Counted from the stretch's first letter, positions 1 through 12,788 are shown. The stretch is 64,000 bases of DNA from Actinomycetales bacterium (GCA_016125355.1 WGLX01000012.1:1-64000), one strand, 5' to 3'. Numbers and translations: made by a program. The notes: generated from the sequence alone by a model not told the origin.

Positions 1-1
1 C

Positions 2-898
2 ATCTTCCGCGAGCCGATCATCATCAACAACATCCCCCGCCTGGTGCCCACCTGGACCAAGCCGATCATCGTCGGCCGTCACGCCTTCGGCGACCAGTAC
101 CGCGCCACGGACTTCAAGGTCCCCTCGGCCGGCAAGCTGACCATGACCTTCACCCCGGCGGACGGCTCGGAGCCGATGGAGTTCGACGTGTTCGACTTCC
201 CCGGCGGCGGCGTGGCCATGGGCATGTACAACCTCGACGACTCGATCCGCGACTTCGCGCGCGCGTCGTTCCGCTACGGCCTGGCCCGGAACTACCCGGT
301 GTACATGTCCACCAAGAACACAATCCTCAAGGCCTACGACGGCCGGTTCAAGGACCTGTTCCAGGAGGTCTTCGACACCGAGTTCAAGGGCAACTTCGAG
401 GCGGCCGGCCTGACCTACGAGCACCGGCTCATCGACGACATGGTCGCCGCCGCCATGAAGTGGGAGGGCGGCTACGTCTGGTCCTGCAAGAACTACGACG
501 GCGACGTGCAGTCCGACACCGTCGCCCAGGGCTTCGGCTCCCTCGGCCTCATGACGTCCGTGCTCATGACCCCGGACGGCAAGACCGTCGAGGCTGAGGC
601 GGCACACGGCACGGTGACCCGCCACTACCGCGAGCACCAGAAGGGCAACCCGACGTCGACCAACCCGGTCGCGTCGATCTTCGCCTGGACCCGCGGCCTC
701 GAGCACCGCGGCAAGCTCGACGGCACCCCCGACGTCAGCGAGTTCGCCCGGACCCTCGAGCGCGTCTGCGTCGAGACGGTCGAGGAGGGCAAGATGACCA
801 AGGACCTCGCCCTGCTGATCGGTCGCGACCAGCAGTGGCAGACCACGCAGGAGTTCCTCGCCTCCATCGACGAGAACCTGCAGAAGGCGATGGCCTAG
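2..898 (+). CDS. icd: NADP-dependent isocitrate dehydrogenase, 5'-truncated by window edge
   Basis: Oxidative decarboxylation of isocitrate to 2-oxoglutarate in the TCA cycle. The reading frame is open from the window edge, so the N-terminal ~100 residues are missing and the visible part is 298 residues. It matches the homodimeric, eukaryote-like NADP-IDH class rather than the bacterial monomeric one. Visible motifs are [29 protein letters not shown] (substrate Arg and catalytic Tyr), [13 protein letters not shown] (catalytic Lys), [10 protein letters not shown] and [11 protein letters not shown] (metal-binding Asp residues), and [10 protein letters not shown] (NADP loop). The stop is followed by a large hairpin. 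An internal in-frame GTG at 44 is not the true start, because conserved sequence continues upstream of it. Confidence 0.95.
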   Translation: MFREPIIINNIPRLVPTWTKPIIVGRHAFGDQYRATDFKVPSAGKLTMTFTPADGSEPMEFDVFDFPGGGVAMGMYNLDDSIRDFARASFRYGLARNYPVYMSTKNTILKAYDGRFKDLFQEVFDTEFKGNFEAAGLTYEHRLIDDMVAAAMKWEGGYVWSCKNYDGDVQSDTVAQGFGSLGLMTSVLMTPDGKTVEAEAAHGTVTRHYREHQKGNPTSTNPVASIFAWTRGLEHRGKLDGTPDVSEFARTLERVCVETVEEGKMTKDLALLIGRDQQWQTTQEFLASIDENLQKAMA

Positions 899-933
899 CC
901 GCCACCTCGCACGACCCCCGCACGCACACCCCC

Positions 934-994
934 GATGCTGCGTCGGTCGTTGAGGTCCGGGACCCCCGGAAACCTCAACGACTGACGCAGCATC
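934..994. repeat. long intergenic inverted repeat (hairpin)
   Basis: Two 23-nt arms (934-956 and 972-994) are complementary at 22 of 23 positions, the odd pair being a G-T wobble. An inner CCGGG/CCCGG pair (957-961 and 965-969) lengthens the stem to about 28 bp. It may terminate icd transcription. Its right arm also covers the expected -35 region of the next gene, whose -10 starts 6 nt further on, so it could be an operator instead. The arm contains AACCTCAACGACTGACG, which resembles the arm of the repeat at 26086-26155. Confidence 0.85.
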
Positions 995-999
995 GTTGT

Positions 1000-1005
1000 T
1001 AGGTT
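1000..1005 (+). promoter_or_regulatory. -10 element TAGGTT, leaderless promoter of the hydrolase gene
   Basis: TAGGTT lies 6 nt before the ATG at 1012, the spacing expected when the transcript starts at the start codon. No Shine-Dalgarno sequence is present. The hexamer directly follows the inverted repeat at 934-994. Confidence 0.6.
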
Positions 1006-1011
1006 GGTGCG

Positions 1012-1599
1012 ATGCCGCGGATTGACGTGACCGACTGCGTCCTGGTGGTCATCGACGCCCAGCCCGGCTTCTACGGCGCGGATCGCCACGACGTCGACCG
1101 CGACGCCCACGCGGCCGCACTCGCGCGGGCCGCCTGGGTCGCCGGTGTGGCCGCCGCCCTCCGCGTGCCGATCGTCGTGACGGAGGAGGACGCCCACCTC
1201 AACGGCCCGACGGACCCGGCGATCCGCGACGCGCTGCCGGACGGGACGCCTGTCCTGGACAAGGCAGTCTTCGGCGCCTGCGATCAGCCGGACATCGACG
1301 TCGCTGTTCGCGCCCCTCGTCGCGGCACCGTGGTGCTCGTCGGCACGGAGACCGACGTCTGCGTCGCCCACTCGGCCCTCGGATGGAGGGCCACCGGCCT
1401 GCGACCTGTCGTGATCCACGACGCGGTCCACTCCGCCGGGCCTGGGCACCTGAACGGGTTACGGCGGCTCGCCGCCGACGGTGTGGAGCTGCTCTCGGCC
1501 AAGGAGCTCTACTACGAGTGGCTGCGGACCCTCGCGGAGGTGCGCGATTTCGAGCGCCAGCACCCCGAGCTGGCGCAGCCGCCCGGGTTCCACCTGTGA
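1012..1599 (+). CDS. isochorismatase-family cysteine hydrolase
   Basis: A 195-residue alpha/beta hydrolase of the isochorismatase/nicotinamidase superfamily. The catalytic triad is visible: Asp15 in VVIDAQ, Lys84 in VLDKAVFGA and Cys117 in GTETDVCV. The substrate is not evident. Nicotinamidase-type metal-binding His residues are not obvious, so a general amidase or isochorismatase-like role is safer than PncA. The start is supported by a TAGGTT -10 element 6 nt upstream of the ATG. The gene stands alone between icd and a convergent membrane-protein gene. Confidence 0.85.
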   Translation: MPRIDVTDCVLVVIDAQPGFYGADRHDVDRDAHAAALARAAWVAGVAAALRVPIVVTEEDAHLNGPTDPAIRDALPDGTPVLDKAVFGACDQPDIDVAVRAPRRGTVVLVGTETDVCVAHSALGWRATGLRPVVIHDAVHSAGPGHLNGLRRLAADGVELLSAKELYYEWLRTLAEVRDFERQHPELAQPPGFHL

Positions 1600-1615
1600 G
1601 CGACGCGGTCCGCGA

Positions 1616-1957
1616 CTAGATCGTCGAGATCACGGCGGTCGTCGTGATGACGACCCAGAAGGCGACCGACAGGCCCCCCAAGGCGGCGGCGAGGTACCCA
1701 CTGAACCGACCGGCCATCCCCGCGCGGATGCCGAAGTAGAGGGCCGCGCAGCCGGGGACGATCGAGACCACGAGGGCCGGCACGCTGATCAGCAGGGCCG
1801 CACCGACGGGCGGCGTCGGGGCGTCCGCGCCCGCGTAGCCGAGCAGGCCGGCGATGCCGTAGCCGAGGAGCTGTCCGAGGATCGCTCCGGCGACGACGAG
1901 GACGACGAACGCCCACGCCCAACGCTGGTCGCGGGCCGGATCGGGGGTCTGGGCCAT
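1616..1957 (-). CDS. small membrane protein, unknown function
   Basis: A 113-residue protein of unrecognised family. After a short polar N-terminus (MAQTPDPARDQRW) there are about three hydrophobic helices: residues ~14-42, ~50-76 and ~86-112. The middle carries a Pro-rich turn (ADAPTPP). The general pattern resembles DUF4190-like actinobacterial membrane proteins, but this is only a resemblance. It is divergent from the CBS-domain gene, with start codons only about 24 nt apart, and its stop lies 17 nt from the convergent hydrolase gene. Confidence 0.6.
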   Translation of the reverse strand: MAQTPDPARDQRWAWAFVVLVVAGAILGQLLGYGIAGLLGYAGADAPTPPVGAALLISVPALVVSIVPGCAALYFGIRAGMAGRFSGYLAAALGGLSVAFWVVITTTAVISTI

Positions 1958-1966
1958 GATGCCCAG

Positions 1967-1972
1967 TAGTGT
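1967..1972 (+). promoter_or_regulatory. -10 element TAGTGT of the CBS-domain gene
   Basis: TAGTGT ends 8 nt before the ATG at 1981. This leaderless spacing favours 1981 over the in-frame ATG at 1969, which would overlap the hexamer. Confidence 0.5.
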
Positions 1973-1980
1973 TCCATGGC

Positions 1981-4335
<2,355 letters not shown>

Positions 4336-4336
<1 letters not shown>

Positions 4337-4860
4337 TGGCCGAGCCGGGGTCGGGGCACACCATCGGCATCGCCGTCGAGATCCCGGAGCCATACGGCAG
4401 CCAGCTCGACGCGGTCCGCGCCGAGTACGCGCAGGATCCTGACGAGATGCCCGCGCACGTGACCATCCTGCCGCCGGTCGACATCGACGACGACCTGCTC
4501 GACACCGTGATCGCCCACCTCGCCACCGTTGCCGGCTCGACCGAGCCGTTCCGCCTCGTCCTGCGCGGGACCGGGACGTTCCGGCCCGTGTCACCTGTCG
4601 TGTTCGTTGCGGTGGCCGAGGGGATCTCGCGGTGCGAGCAGCTCGAGCGACACGTCCGTTCGGGGGCCCTCGCGGTGGAGACCCGGTTCCCGTACCACCC
4701 GCACGTCACCATCGCGCACGATGTGGCGGACGCGGATCTCGACGAGGCGTTCGAGAAGCTCGAGGGCTTCTACGCGGACGTGCAGATCGATCGCCTGAGC
4801 CTGCGAGAGCTCCGGGAGGGCCGCTGGCAGATGGTGCGGGAATTCGTCCTGGGCGGCTAG
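4336..4860 (+). CDS. 2'-5' RNA ligase-family (2H) phosphoesterase
   Basis: A 174-residue 2H phosphoesterase. The two H-x-T catalytic motifs are PAHVTIL (~residue 42) and YHPHVTIAHD (~residue 125), at the spacing usual for the family. Members act on 2',5' or cyclic phosphodiesters of RNA or nucleotides, and the exact substrate is unknown here. The ATG overlaps the trpS stop codon, so it is probably co-translated with the tRNA synthetase; a GTG one codon upstream is also possible. Its last 4 nt overlap the convergent carboxypeptidase gene. Confidence 0.85.
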
Positions 4861-6083
4861 GCCCCGGCCGAATGTCGCCCCTGCGATGGTCGGCGCAGGG
4901 CGACCAGCACCACGGCGCCCGCCGCGATGAGCAGCGCGGCGACGATGCCGATCAGCGGGAGCCCGGGCGAGGAGTCCATGGGACCCGCGGCCGCCGGCTC
5001 CGCCGATCCGGTGCCCTGGCCGGAGGTCGCGTCACCGCTCGCTTCGGCGCTCGCCTCGGTGTCGGCCCCCCGGGCGGCAGCGCCCCCGGACTCGCCGCCT
5101 CCGCTCGTCGAGTCGAGTGAGGCCGGCAGCGGGGATCCGCGCTCGACGAGGACGCCGACCGGCTGCACGCGGTCGCCGTTCTTGAACCCCCAGGTCAGGA
5201 GCTTCTTGGCGGCCGACTCCGTCGACTCCTGGATGCCCATGAGGGTGACGATCAGGGTGCGCCCATGGCGCCGGGCGGCACCGGCGAAGGTGCGACCGGC
5301 CTGGGAGGTGAAGCCGGTCTTGACGCCGATCGCACCGGGCCAGCCGTGCAGGAGCATCCGGTTGGTCGTGTAGATCGTGTGCGTGCCCTTGCCCTTGGTG
5401 TTGGGGAACTGCGTCTTGGCCGTGCCGGCGTAGCGGGCGAAGTCCTCGTTCTTGAGGCCCTCGCGGGCGAAGAGCGCAAGGTCGTAGGCACTCGAGTGCT
5501 GACCGGGTGTGTCGAGGCCGTTGGGGGTCTTGGCGACCGTGTCGAGGGCACGCAGGTCGTAGGCCACCTGGTTCATCTGCCGCAGCGTCTTGCCGACTCC
5601 TCCGTTGGCCTCGGCGAGGGCGATGGCGGCGTCGTTCGCCGAGGGGAGGAAGACCGCGTACCAGAGCTCGTCGAGGGAGTACTTCTTGCCCGCCCGCAGC
5701 CCCACCCGGGTGCCGTAGATGGACGCGGCCTTCCCGCTGGCCCGGGTGGTGCCCTGCGGGTCGAGCCGGGGGAGGAGGGTGAGTGCGGTGAGCATCTTCA
5801 GCGTGCTGGCCGGGGCGCGCTGCAGGTGAGCGGCCTTCGCGGCGAGGATCTCCCCGGTGTCGGCATCGGCGAGCACCCAGCTGGCCGCCTTGACGTCGGG
5901 GAGCGGCTTGGCGCCCTCCTGGAGCTGGACGGCCTGCTTGCCGCCCGCGAGACCCTCCCCGCCGATGGTGTCGGCCGTGTGGGTCCGGGCCGCGGCCGAG
6001 GGGACGTTCAGCAGCAGCATGCCGACGGCCGCCGCTGCGGCCAAGGGCGCCAGTCGGGAGTGTCCACGGTGGAGGGGATTCAT
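4857..6083 (-). CDS. D-alanyl-D-alanine carboxypeptidase (penicillin-binding protein, S11)
   Basis: Trims the stem pentapeptide of peptidoglycan outside the cell. 408 residues: signal sequence (~1-32, ending PSAAARTH), peptidase S11 domain with SxxK at Ser93-Lys96 (PASTLKM), SxN at 148-150 (PSAN) and KTG at 255-257, then a Ser/Gly/Ala-rich linker (~325-370), a C-terminal membrane helix (~375-396) and a basic tail. This fits a membrane-anchored DacB1-type enzyme. A TAGCAT hexamer 8 nt before the ATG suggests a near-leaderless promoter. The 3' end overlaps the 2H phosphoesterase gene by 4 nt. Confidence 0.93.
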   Translation of the reverse strand: MNPLHRGHSRLAPLAAAAAVGMLLLNVPSAAARTHTADTIGGEGLAGGKQAVQLQEGAKPLPDVKAASWVLADADTGEILAAKAAHLQRAPASTLKMLTALTLLPRLDPQGTTRASGKAASIYGTRVGLRAGKKYSLDELWYAVFLPSANDAAIALAEANGGVGKTLRQMNQVAYDLRALDTVAKTPNGLDTPGQHSSAYDLALFAREGLKNEDFARYAGTAKTQFPNTKGKGTHTIYTTNRMLLHGWPGAIGVKTGFTSQAGRTFAGAARRHGRTLIVTLMGIQESTESAAKKLLTWGFKNGDRVQPVGVLVERGSPLPASLDSTSGGGESGGAAARGADTEASAEASGDATSGQGTGSAEPAAAGPMDSSPGLPLIGIVAALLIAAGAVVLVALRRPSQGRHSAGA

Positions 6084-6091
6084 CGCCAGTC

Positions 6092-6113
6092 ATGCTACGT
6101 CCGGAAGTAGGCT
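6092..6113. promoter_or_regulatory. divergent -10 elements for carboxypeptidase (-) and SSADH (+)
   Basis: TAGCAT on the minus strand (6097-6092) lies 8 nt before the carboxypeptidase ATG. TAGGCT on the plus strand (6108-6113) would start an SSADH transcript near 6120 with a ~25-nt leader carrying a GGGAGG ribosome-binding site. No convincing -35 boxes are seen. Confidence 0.45.
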
Positions 6114-6144
6114 CGACCTCACAACCACGCCCGGGAGGTCCGAT

Positions 6145-7578
6145 ATGTCGTCGATCACTGCACCCACTGGCCTGTTGATCGGTGGGGAGTGGCAGCAGAC
6201 GCAGAAGCGCCTGCCGGTCGTCGATCCCGCCACGTTCACGGTCATCGCCGAGATCGGTGACGCCTCGGTCAGTGAGGGGCTCGATGCGGTCGCGTCGGCG
6301 TACGACGCCTTCCAGACATGGTCGGTGACTCCGCCGCGGCAGCGTGCCGAGGTGCTGCGGCGCGCCTTCGAGATCATGACGGCCGAGCTGGAGACCTGCG
6401 CGCGGATCATCTCGCTGGAGAACGGCAAGGCGTGGCGCGATGCCCTGGGTGAGGCGACCTACGCGGCCGAGTTCTTCCGCTGGTTCTCGGAGGAGGCCTG
6501 CCGCGTCCAGGGCGACTTCCGCTACGCGCCGAACGGCGACAAGACCATCGTCGTCGACCACCGGCCGATGGGCGTGGCCTACATGATCACGCCGTGGAAC
6601 TTCCCGGCCGCGATGGCGACCCGCAAGCTGGCCCCGGCGCTGGCCGCCGGCTGCACCGCCGTCCTGAAGCCTGCGGGCGAGACACCCCTGACGGCGCTGT
6701 GGATCGGCGACGTCCTGCAGCGAGCCGGCGCTCCCGCGGGCGTGGTCAACATCATCACGACCACGAGCACGGGTCCGGTCTCCGAGGCCATCCTCGCGGA
6801 CCCGCGCGTCGCGACGCTGTCCTTCACCGGCTCCACCTATGTGGGCAAGATGCTGCTCAAGCAGACCGCTGAGCGCGTCCTGCCGTCGTCGATGGAGCTC
6901 GGCGGCAATGCGCCGTTCGTGGTCTTCGAGGGCACCGACGTGGATGCGGCCATCTCCGGTGCGATGATCGCCAAGATGCGCAACGGTGGCGCGGCCTGCA
7001 CGGCGGCGAACCGCTTCTACGTGCATGCCTCGCTCGCGGAGGAGTTCTCGACCAAGCTCGAGGACGCGTTCGCTGCCCTCAAGGTGGGTCCGGGGATCGA
7101 GCAGGAGAACGACCTCGGCGCCATGGTGTCGGAGAAGGAGCGCGACAAGATCGTCGAACTGCTCCAGCAGGCCGTCGGCGAGGGCGTCATCGCCAAGCCG
7201 TCGTCGGAGATCCCCAAGCTCGGTGCCTTCATCGCCCCGACCGTGGTGCGCGACGTGCAGCACGGATCGACGCTGACGAAGAACGAGATCTTCGGCCCCG
7301 TGGCCCCCATCGTCACGTTCGAGGACGAGGACGAGGGCATCCGGATGGCCAACGACACCGAGTACGGGCTGATCTCGTACGTGTACGCCAAGGATCCCGG
7401 CACCGGCATCCGCATCGCCCGTCGTATGGAGTCCGGCATGGTCGCCGTCAATCGTGGCCTGGCATCGGACCCCGCTGCCCCGTTCGGCGGCATGAAGGAG
7501 TCCGGGCTCGGGCGCGAGGGCGGCTTCGCCGGCATCCACGAGTTCCTCGAGACCCAGTACTACGCGGTCGACCTGTAG
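6145..7578 (+). CDS. gabD: succinate-semialdehyde dehydrogenase (NAD(P)+)
   Basis: Oxidises succinate semialdehyde to succinate, feeding the TCA cycle. A 477-residue aldehyde dehydrogenase superfamily member. Catalytic residues are visible: Asn152 (TPWNFP), Glu251 (MELGGNAPF) and Cys285 (NGGAACTAANRF). The FTGSTYVGK segment is typical of the SSADH subgroup, as is the C-terminal PFGGMKESGLGREGG. The start is the ATG preceded by GGGAGG. No GABA transaminase or 2-oxoglutarate decarboxylase gene lies next to it, so the physiological substrate is inferred from sequence class. Confidence 0.88.
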   Translation: MSSITAPTGLLIGGEWQQTQKRLPVVDPATFTVIAEIGDASVSEGLDAVASAYDAFQTWSVTPPRQRAEVLRRAFEIMTAELETCARIISLENGKAWRDALGEATYAAEFFRWFSEEACRVQGDFRYAPNGDKTIVVDHRPMGVAYMITPWNFPAAMATRKLAPALAAGCTAVLKPAGETPLTALWIGDVLQRAGAPAGVVNIITTTSTGPVSEAILADPRVATLSFTGSTYVGKMLLKQTAERVLPSSMELGGNAPFVVFEGTDVDAAISGAMIAKMRNGGAACTAANRFYVHASLAEEFSTKLEDAFAALKVGPGIEQENDLGAMVSEKERDKIVELLQQAVGEGVIAKPSSEIPKLGAFIAPTVVRDVQHGSTLTKNEIFGPVAPIVTFEDEDEGIRMANDTEYGLISYVYAKDPGTGIRIARRMESGMVAVNRGLASDPAAPFGGMKESGLGREGGFAGIHEFLETQYYAVDL

Positions 7579-7595
7579 CCGACCCGCCACAACGG

Positions 7596-8003
7596 ATGTC
7601 CGAGTCGGCTGCGGAACGGGCCATCGCGGATGCGCTGGCCCGGGGCGAGTTCGACAACCTGTCCGGCTCGGGCAAGCCGCTGCACCTCACCGGCTCCTAT
7701 GACCCCGACTGGTGGGCGAAGGACCTGATGCGCCGCGAGGGCCTCGATGCGTCCTCGGTGGTCTCCCCGACCGTGGCCCTGCGCCGCGAGGCAGACGGCT
7801 TCCCCGACTCGCTGCGCGACCTGCGCACCGAGGAGGCCGTGCGCACGGTTCTGGCGGACTTCAACGCCCGCGTGGCTGCCGACTGGCGTCGGCCCGGCGT
7901 GGGGCGCGGCAGCCCCATCGTCGCCCGGATGGTCGACGTCGACGACCTGGTCGCGGCCTGGCGTCGACTCCGGTCTGCGGGTGAGCCGGTCAGCGACGGG
8001 TGA
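7596..8003 (+). CDS. DUF1992 (DnaJ-C28-like) domain protein
   Basis: A 135-residue cytoplasmic protein. The N-terminus AERAIADALARGEFDNLSGSGKPL is the signature of the DUF1992 family, found C-terminally in eukaryotic DNAJC28 and alone in bacteria. Function is unknown. It follows the SSADH gene by 17 nt on the same strand and may be co-transcribed. Its final 14 nt overlap the convergent cytochrome P450 gene. Confidence 0.8.
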   Translation: MSESAAERAIADALARGEFDNLSGSGKPLHLTGSYDPDWWAKDLMRREGLDASSVVSPTVALRREADGFPDSLRDLRTEEAVRTVLADFNARVAADWRRPGVGRGSPIVARMVDVDDLVAAWRRLRSAGEPVSDG

Positions 8004-9234
8004 AGGTGATGGGCAGCGAGAGCAGCGAGTAGAGGAAGAAGCCCGGGGCGCGCTCCAGCGTGGTGCCCGGGGCAAGGGCGATGTCGTCCAGCCGGTCGAG
8101 GATCCGGTCGAAGGCGATCATCATCTCCTGCAGGGCCAGCGGACGCCCGACGCAGAAGTGCGGCCCCCGTGAGAAACCGATGTGCTTGCCGGCGTTGTCC
8201 CGGGTGATGTCGAAGCGGTCGGGATCGTCGAAGACGTCCTCATCGCGATTCGCCGCGCCGTACCGGATGTGCAGGATCGCGTTGGCCGGGATCGGCACCC
8301 CGCCCAGTTCGACATCCCTGGTGGCCCGCCGGAACAGCCCCTGAACTGAGCTGGAGTGCCGCAGGGCCTCGTCGGCGAAGTTGCGCAGCAGCGTGCGATC
8401 CCGTCGCAGGAGGTCCATCTGGTCCGGATGCTCGATCAGGAGGAGCATCGCATTGGCGAGTGCGTCGGCCGTGGTCGTGTACCCGCCCGTGACGAGCTGG
8501 TGCATCAGGTTCTGCAGCTCGTGCATCGAGTACGGCTCGTCACCGTCCTCCGGATCGGCGACGAGGGCTGACATCCAGTCATCGGTCGGCTTGCTGCGCC
8601 GCTCCTCGAGGACGTCAGCGAGATAGTGCTGTGCCTCGGCCTCGATGTCGGAGTAGTGGATGACCGCGTCCTCATCGGTGAGCAGCCCCTGGGCGGGGGC
8701 CAGCATCGCATCGGCCCACCTCTTGAACGTCGTGATCTGGGTGGCGTCGAGGCCGAGCTGCTCGGCGATGACCAGGCCGGGCAGCGGGAAGGCGAACTCG
8801 GCCACGAAGTCGCACTCACCGCGGTCGGCGAAGGCGTCGATGAGCTGATCGGTGAGCCGCTCGACCGACGGCACCATCCCCTCGACGCGGGCCGGCGACA
8901 GGGCCCGGTTGAGCAACCGGCGGTAGCGCCCGTGCTCCGGGGGATCCGTGCGATGGAGGGTCTGCACATGCCCCCAGCCGATCTCCGACAGGCGCTCCTC
9001 GTACATCCGGCCGAGGTGACTGCCCGACTCGCCCGTGTACTGCTCGTGGACGATGCTGTTGGAGAAGGTTTGGGGGTCGCTGGCAATGGCCTTGAGATCC
9101 TCGTACCGCGAGACGATGTAGAAGCCTGTCTCGGGCATCCGATAGACCGGGGCGTTGGCCCGTAGCTGGGCGTAGAAGGCCCACGGGCAGGCCGCGGTCT
9201 CGGGTTCGAGAAGGCTTCCTACGATCTCCGGCAT
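7990..9234 (-). CDS. cytochrome P450
   Basis: Heme monooxygenase of 414 residues, typical soluble bacterial size. The heme-thiolate loop is GFSRGPHFCVGRPLAL with Cys361. The K-helix ExxR is in DEALRHSS, and the C-helix HxxxR-like segment is DPPEHGRYRRLLN. The I-helix reads LVTGGYTTTADAL, so the usual acidic residue before Thr is replaced by Tyr. No ferredoxin or reductase gene is adjacent and the substrate is unknown. The gene is convergent with and overlaps the DUF1992 gene, and lies downstream of sdhB on the same strand with a 72-nt gap. Confidence 0.92.
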   Translation of the reverse strand: MPEIVGSLLEPETAACPWAFYAQLRANAPVYRMPETGFYIVSRYEDLKAIASDPQTFSNSIVHEQYTGESGSHLGRMYEERLSEIGWGHVQTLHRTDPPEHGRYRRLLNRALSPARVEGMVPSVERLTDQLIDAFADRGECDFVAEFAFPLPGLVIAEQLGLDATQITTFKRWADAMLAPAQGLLTDEDAVIHYSDIEAEAQHYLADVLEERRSKPTDDWMSALVADPEDGDEPYSMHELQNLMHQLVTGGYTTTADALANAMLLLIEHPDQMDLLRRDRTLLRNFADEALRHSSSVQGLFRRATRDVELGGVPIPANAILHIRYGAANRDEDVFDDPDRFDITRDNAGKHIGFSRGPHFCVGRPLALQEMMIAFDRILDRLDDIALAPGTTLERAPGFFLYSLLSLPITFTRR

Positions 9235-9244
9235 CCGGGCTCCA

Positions 9245-9260
9245 AGTCATCTAGACAACT
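9245..9260. promoter_or_regulatory. imperfect palindrome upstream of the P450 gene
   Basis: AGTCATCTAGACAACT is symmetric around TCTAGA except for two wobble positions on each side. It lies 11-26 nt upstream of the P450 start codon. The GTCTAGAC-like core resembles sites bound by GntR-type regulators, but no such regulator gene is nearby. This is a weak operator candidate. Confidence 0.3.
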
Positions 9261-9306
9261 GAGCCCGATTAGAGCACACATTCCGTCGCTCGAACAGCGA
9301 CCTGCT

Positions 9307-10052
9307 TCAGAAGCGGCGGAAGATCAGTGCCCGCTTGACCTCCTGGATCGCCTTCGTGACCTCGATCCCGCGGGGGCACGCGTCCGTGCAGTTGAAGGTC
9401 GTGCGGCAGCGCCACACGCCCTCCTTCTCGTTGAGGATCTCGAGGCGCTGCTCGGCCCCCGAGTCGCGGCTGTCGAAGATGAAGCGGTTGGCCGCCACGA
9501 TCGCGGCCGGGCCGAAGTACTGGTCGTCGGTCCAGTAGACGGGGCACGAGGTCGTGCAGCAGGCGCACAGGATGCACTTCGTGCCGTCGTCGAAGCGGGC
9601 TCGATCCTCGGCCGACTGCAGGCGCTCGCGCGTCGGCTCGTGGCCGTCGGTGATGAGGAACGGCATGACCGACCGGTACGCGTCGAAGAACGGGTCCATG
9701 TCGACGACCAGGTCCTTCTCCAGCGGGAGGCCCTTGATCGGCTCGACGGTGATCGGCTTGCTGATGTCGAGGTCCTTGACCAGGGTCTTGCAGGCCAGAC
9801 GGTTGCGGCCATTGATCCGCATCGCGTCGGATCCGCAGATGCCGTGCCCGCACGAGCGGCGGAATGTCAGGCTGCCGTCGATCTCGCCCTTGATCTTCTC
9901 CAGGGCGGTGAGTACGCGGTCCGTCGGGTAGAGGGGGACCGTGTACTCCTCCCAGTGCGGCTCGCTGTCGAACTCCGGCTGGTACCGGTGGATGCGGAAG
10001 GTGACGTCGGCCGCGACGGGCGCAGCGACGGGGGCCTCGGCCATGGCAGTCA

Positions 10053-10053
<1 letters not shown>
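9307..10053 (-). CDS. sdhB: succinate dehydrogenase iron-sulfur subunit
   Basis: Passes electrons from SdhA to the membrane quinone site. 248 residues with all three Fe-S centres: 2Fe-2S in SCGHGICGSDAMRINGRNRLAC, 4Fe-4S in CILCACCTTSCP, and 3Fe-4S/4Fe-4S ligands in CRTTFNCTDACPRGI. The ATG overlaps the sdhA stop (ATGA), so the operon is tightly coupled; an internal ATG three codons in is also possible. Last gene of sdhCDAB, followed by the P450 gene. Confidence 0.96.
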
Positions 10054-11807
<1,754 letters not shown>

Positions 11808-11826
11808 GGAAGGCGCTCCCGGAAGG

Positions 11827-12249
11827 TCAGCCGATATTCGGGTCGAAGGTGAAGATGACCAAGGTGCCGAGGATGATGGTGAACCCGGCCGCGACGTACA
11901 GGATCATCTTGAGCCAGAAGCGCGTCTGGTCGCGCTCGGCGTAGTCGTTGATGATGGTGCGCATGCCGTTGGTGCCGTGCAGCATGGCCAGCCAGAGCAT
12001 GAGGAGGTCCCAGACCTGCCAGAACGGGCTGCTCCAGCGCCCCGCGACGAAGGCGAAGTTGATGCGCTGAACGCCGCCGTCGAGCACGTTCATGATCAGC
12101 AGGTGGCCGAGGACCAGGAAGACCAGGACCAGCCCCGAGACCCGCATGAACAGCCATGAGTAGAGCTCGAAGTTGCTGCGCTGCGACGAGCGCTGCGAGG
12201 ACCGAGGGGCCGGGATGTTGACCGGGCCGGGCTGGGCGGTGGTGCTCAT
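11827..12249 (-). CDS. sdhD: succinate dehydrogenase membrane anchor subunit
   Basis: One of two membrane subunits that hold SdhAB and bind heme b and quinone. 140 residues: a Ser/Gln-rich N-terminus (~1-27), then three helices (~30-54, ~70-92, ~106-130). Candidate heme-ligand His residues occur in [10 protein letters not shown] and [14 protein letters not shown]. The ATG overlaps the sdhC stop (ATGA). Confidence 0.92.
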   Translation of the reverse strand: MSTTAQPGPVNIPAPRSSQRSSQRSNFELYSWLFMRVSGLVLVFLVLGHLLIMNVLDGGVQRINFAFVAGRWSSPFWQVWDLLMLWLAMLHGTNGMRTIINDYAERDQTRFWLKMILYVAAGFTIILGTLVIFTFDPNIG

Positions 12250-12641
12250 GCGGCGCTCCCGAACATGGTCTCGACGGTGTGCTTGAGCATGAAGAAGGCT
12301 CCGGGCAGCATCAGGACCACCCAGACGGTGCCGACCACCCAGGTCATCTGGCGCTGGAGGCGCGGGCCCTTGGCCCAGAAGTCGACGAGGATCACCCGCA
12401 CGCCATTGAGCGCGTGGTAGAGGACCGCGCCGACGAGGCCGACCTCGAGCAGGTTGACGATCGGGGTCTTGTAGCTGGCGATCACCTGGTCGTACAGCTG
12501 GGGCGATACCCGCACGAGTGCGGTGTCAAGGACGTGGACGAGAAGGAAGAAGAAGACGGCCACGCCCGCGATGCGGTGCACGACCCAGGTCCACATGCCC
12601 TCGCCGCCGCGGTAGAGCGTGCCGCTCGACATCGTGGCCAC
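12246..12641 (-). CDS. sdhC: succinate dehydrogenase cytochrome b subunit
   Basis: First gene of sdhCDAB. 131 residues with three helices. WVVHRIAGVAVFFFLLVHVLD and LYHALNGVRVILVDFW are the typical SdhC signatures with quinone-site and heme-binding residues. The GTG at 12641 has GGGAGG 5 nt upstream. A TAGGGT -10 on the minus strand (12707-12702) would give a leader of about 50 nt. It is divergent from the acyl-CoA mutase gene across a 147-bp spacer. Confidence 0.92.
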   Translation of the reverse strand: MATMSSGTLYRGGEGMWTWVVHRIAGVAVFFFLLVHVLDTALVRVSPQLYDQVIASYKTPIVNLLEVGLVGAVLYHALNGVRVILVDFWAKGPRLQRQMTWVVGTVWVVLMLPGAFFMLKHTVETMFGSAA

Positions 12642-12701
12642 GCATGCCTCCCTTGAAGAAGTCCCCGAAGGCGCGACTCGCGGTCGGGGAGCGCTGGCCT
12701 C

Positions 12702-12758
12702 ACCCTACCGAGGACGTGCGCACCCGGCGCGACGGGATATGCAAGGACGTCCTATGTT
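12702..12758. promoter_or_regulatory. divergent promoters of sdhC (-) and acyl-CoA mutase (+)
   Basis: The minus-strand TAGGGT (12707-12702) fits as the sdhCDAB -10. The plus-strand TATGTT (12753-12758) fits the mutase, giving a ~25-nt leader with a GGAGG site. -35 boxes are not convincing. Confidence 0.45.
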
Positions 12759-12788
12759 GTCGCTCACACGACTGCCGCGGAGGTACTC

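Noticed and set aside
1969-1980. ATG at 1969 as the start of the CBS-domain membrane protein
   Set aside because: It overlaps the -10 hexamer TAGTGT; the next ATG at 1981 has leaderless spacing and begins at the family's usual N-terminus.
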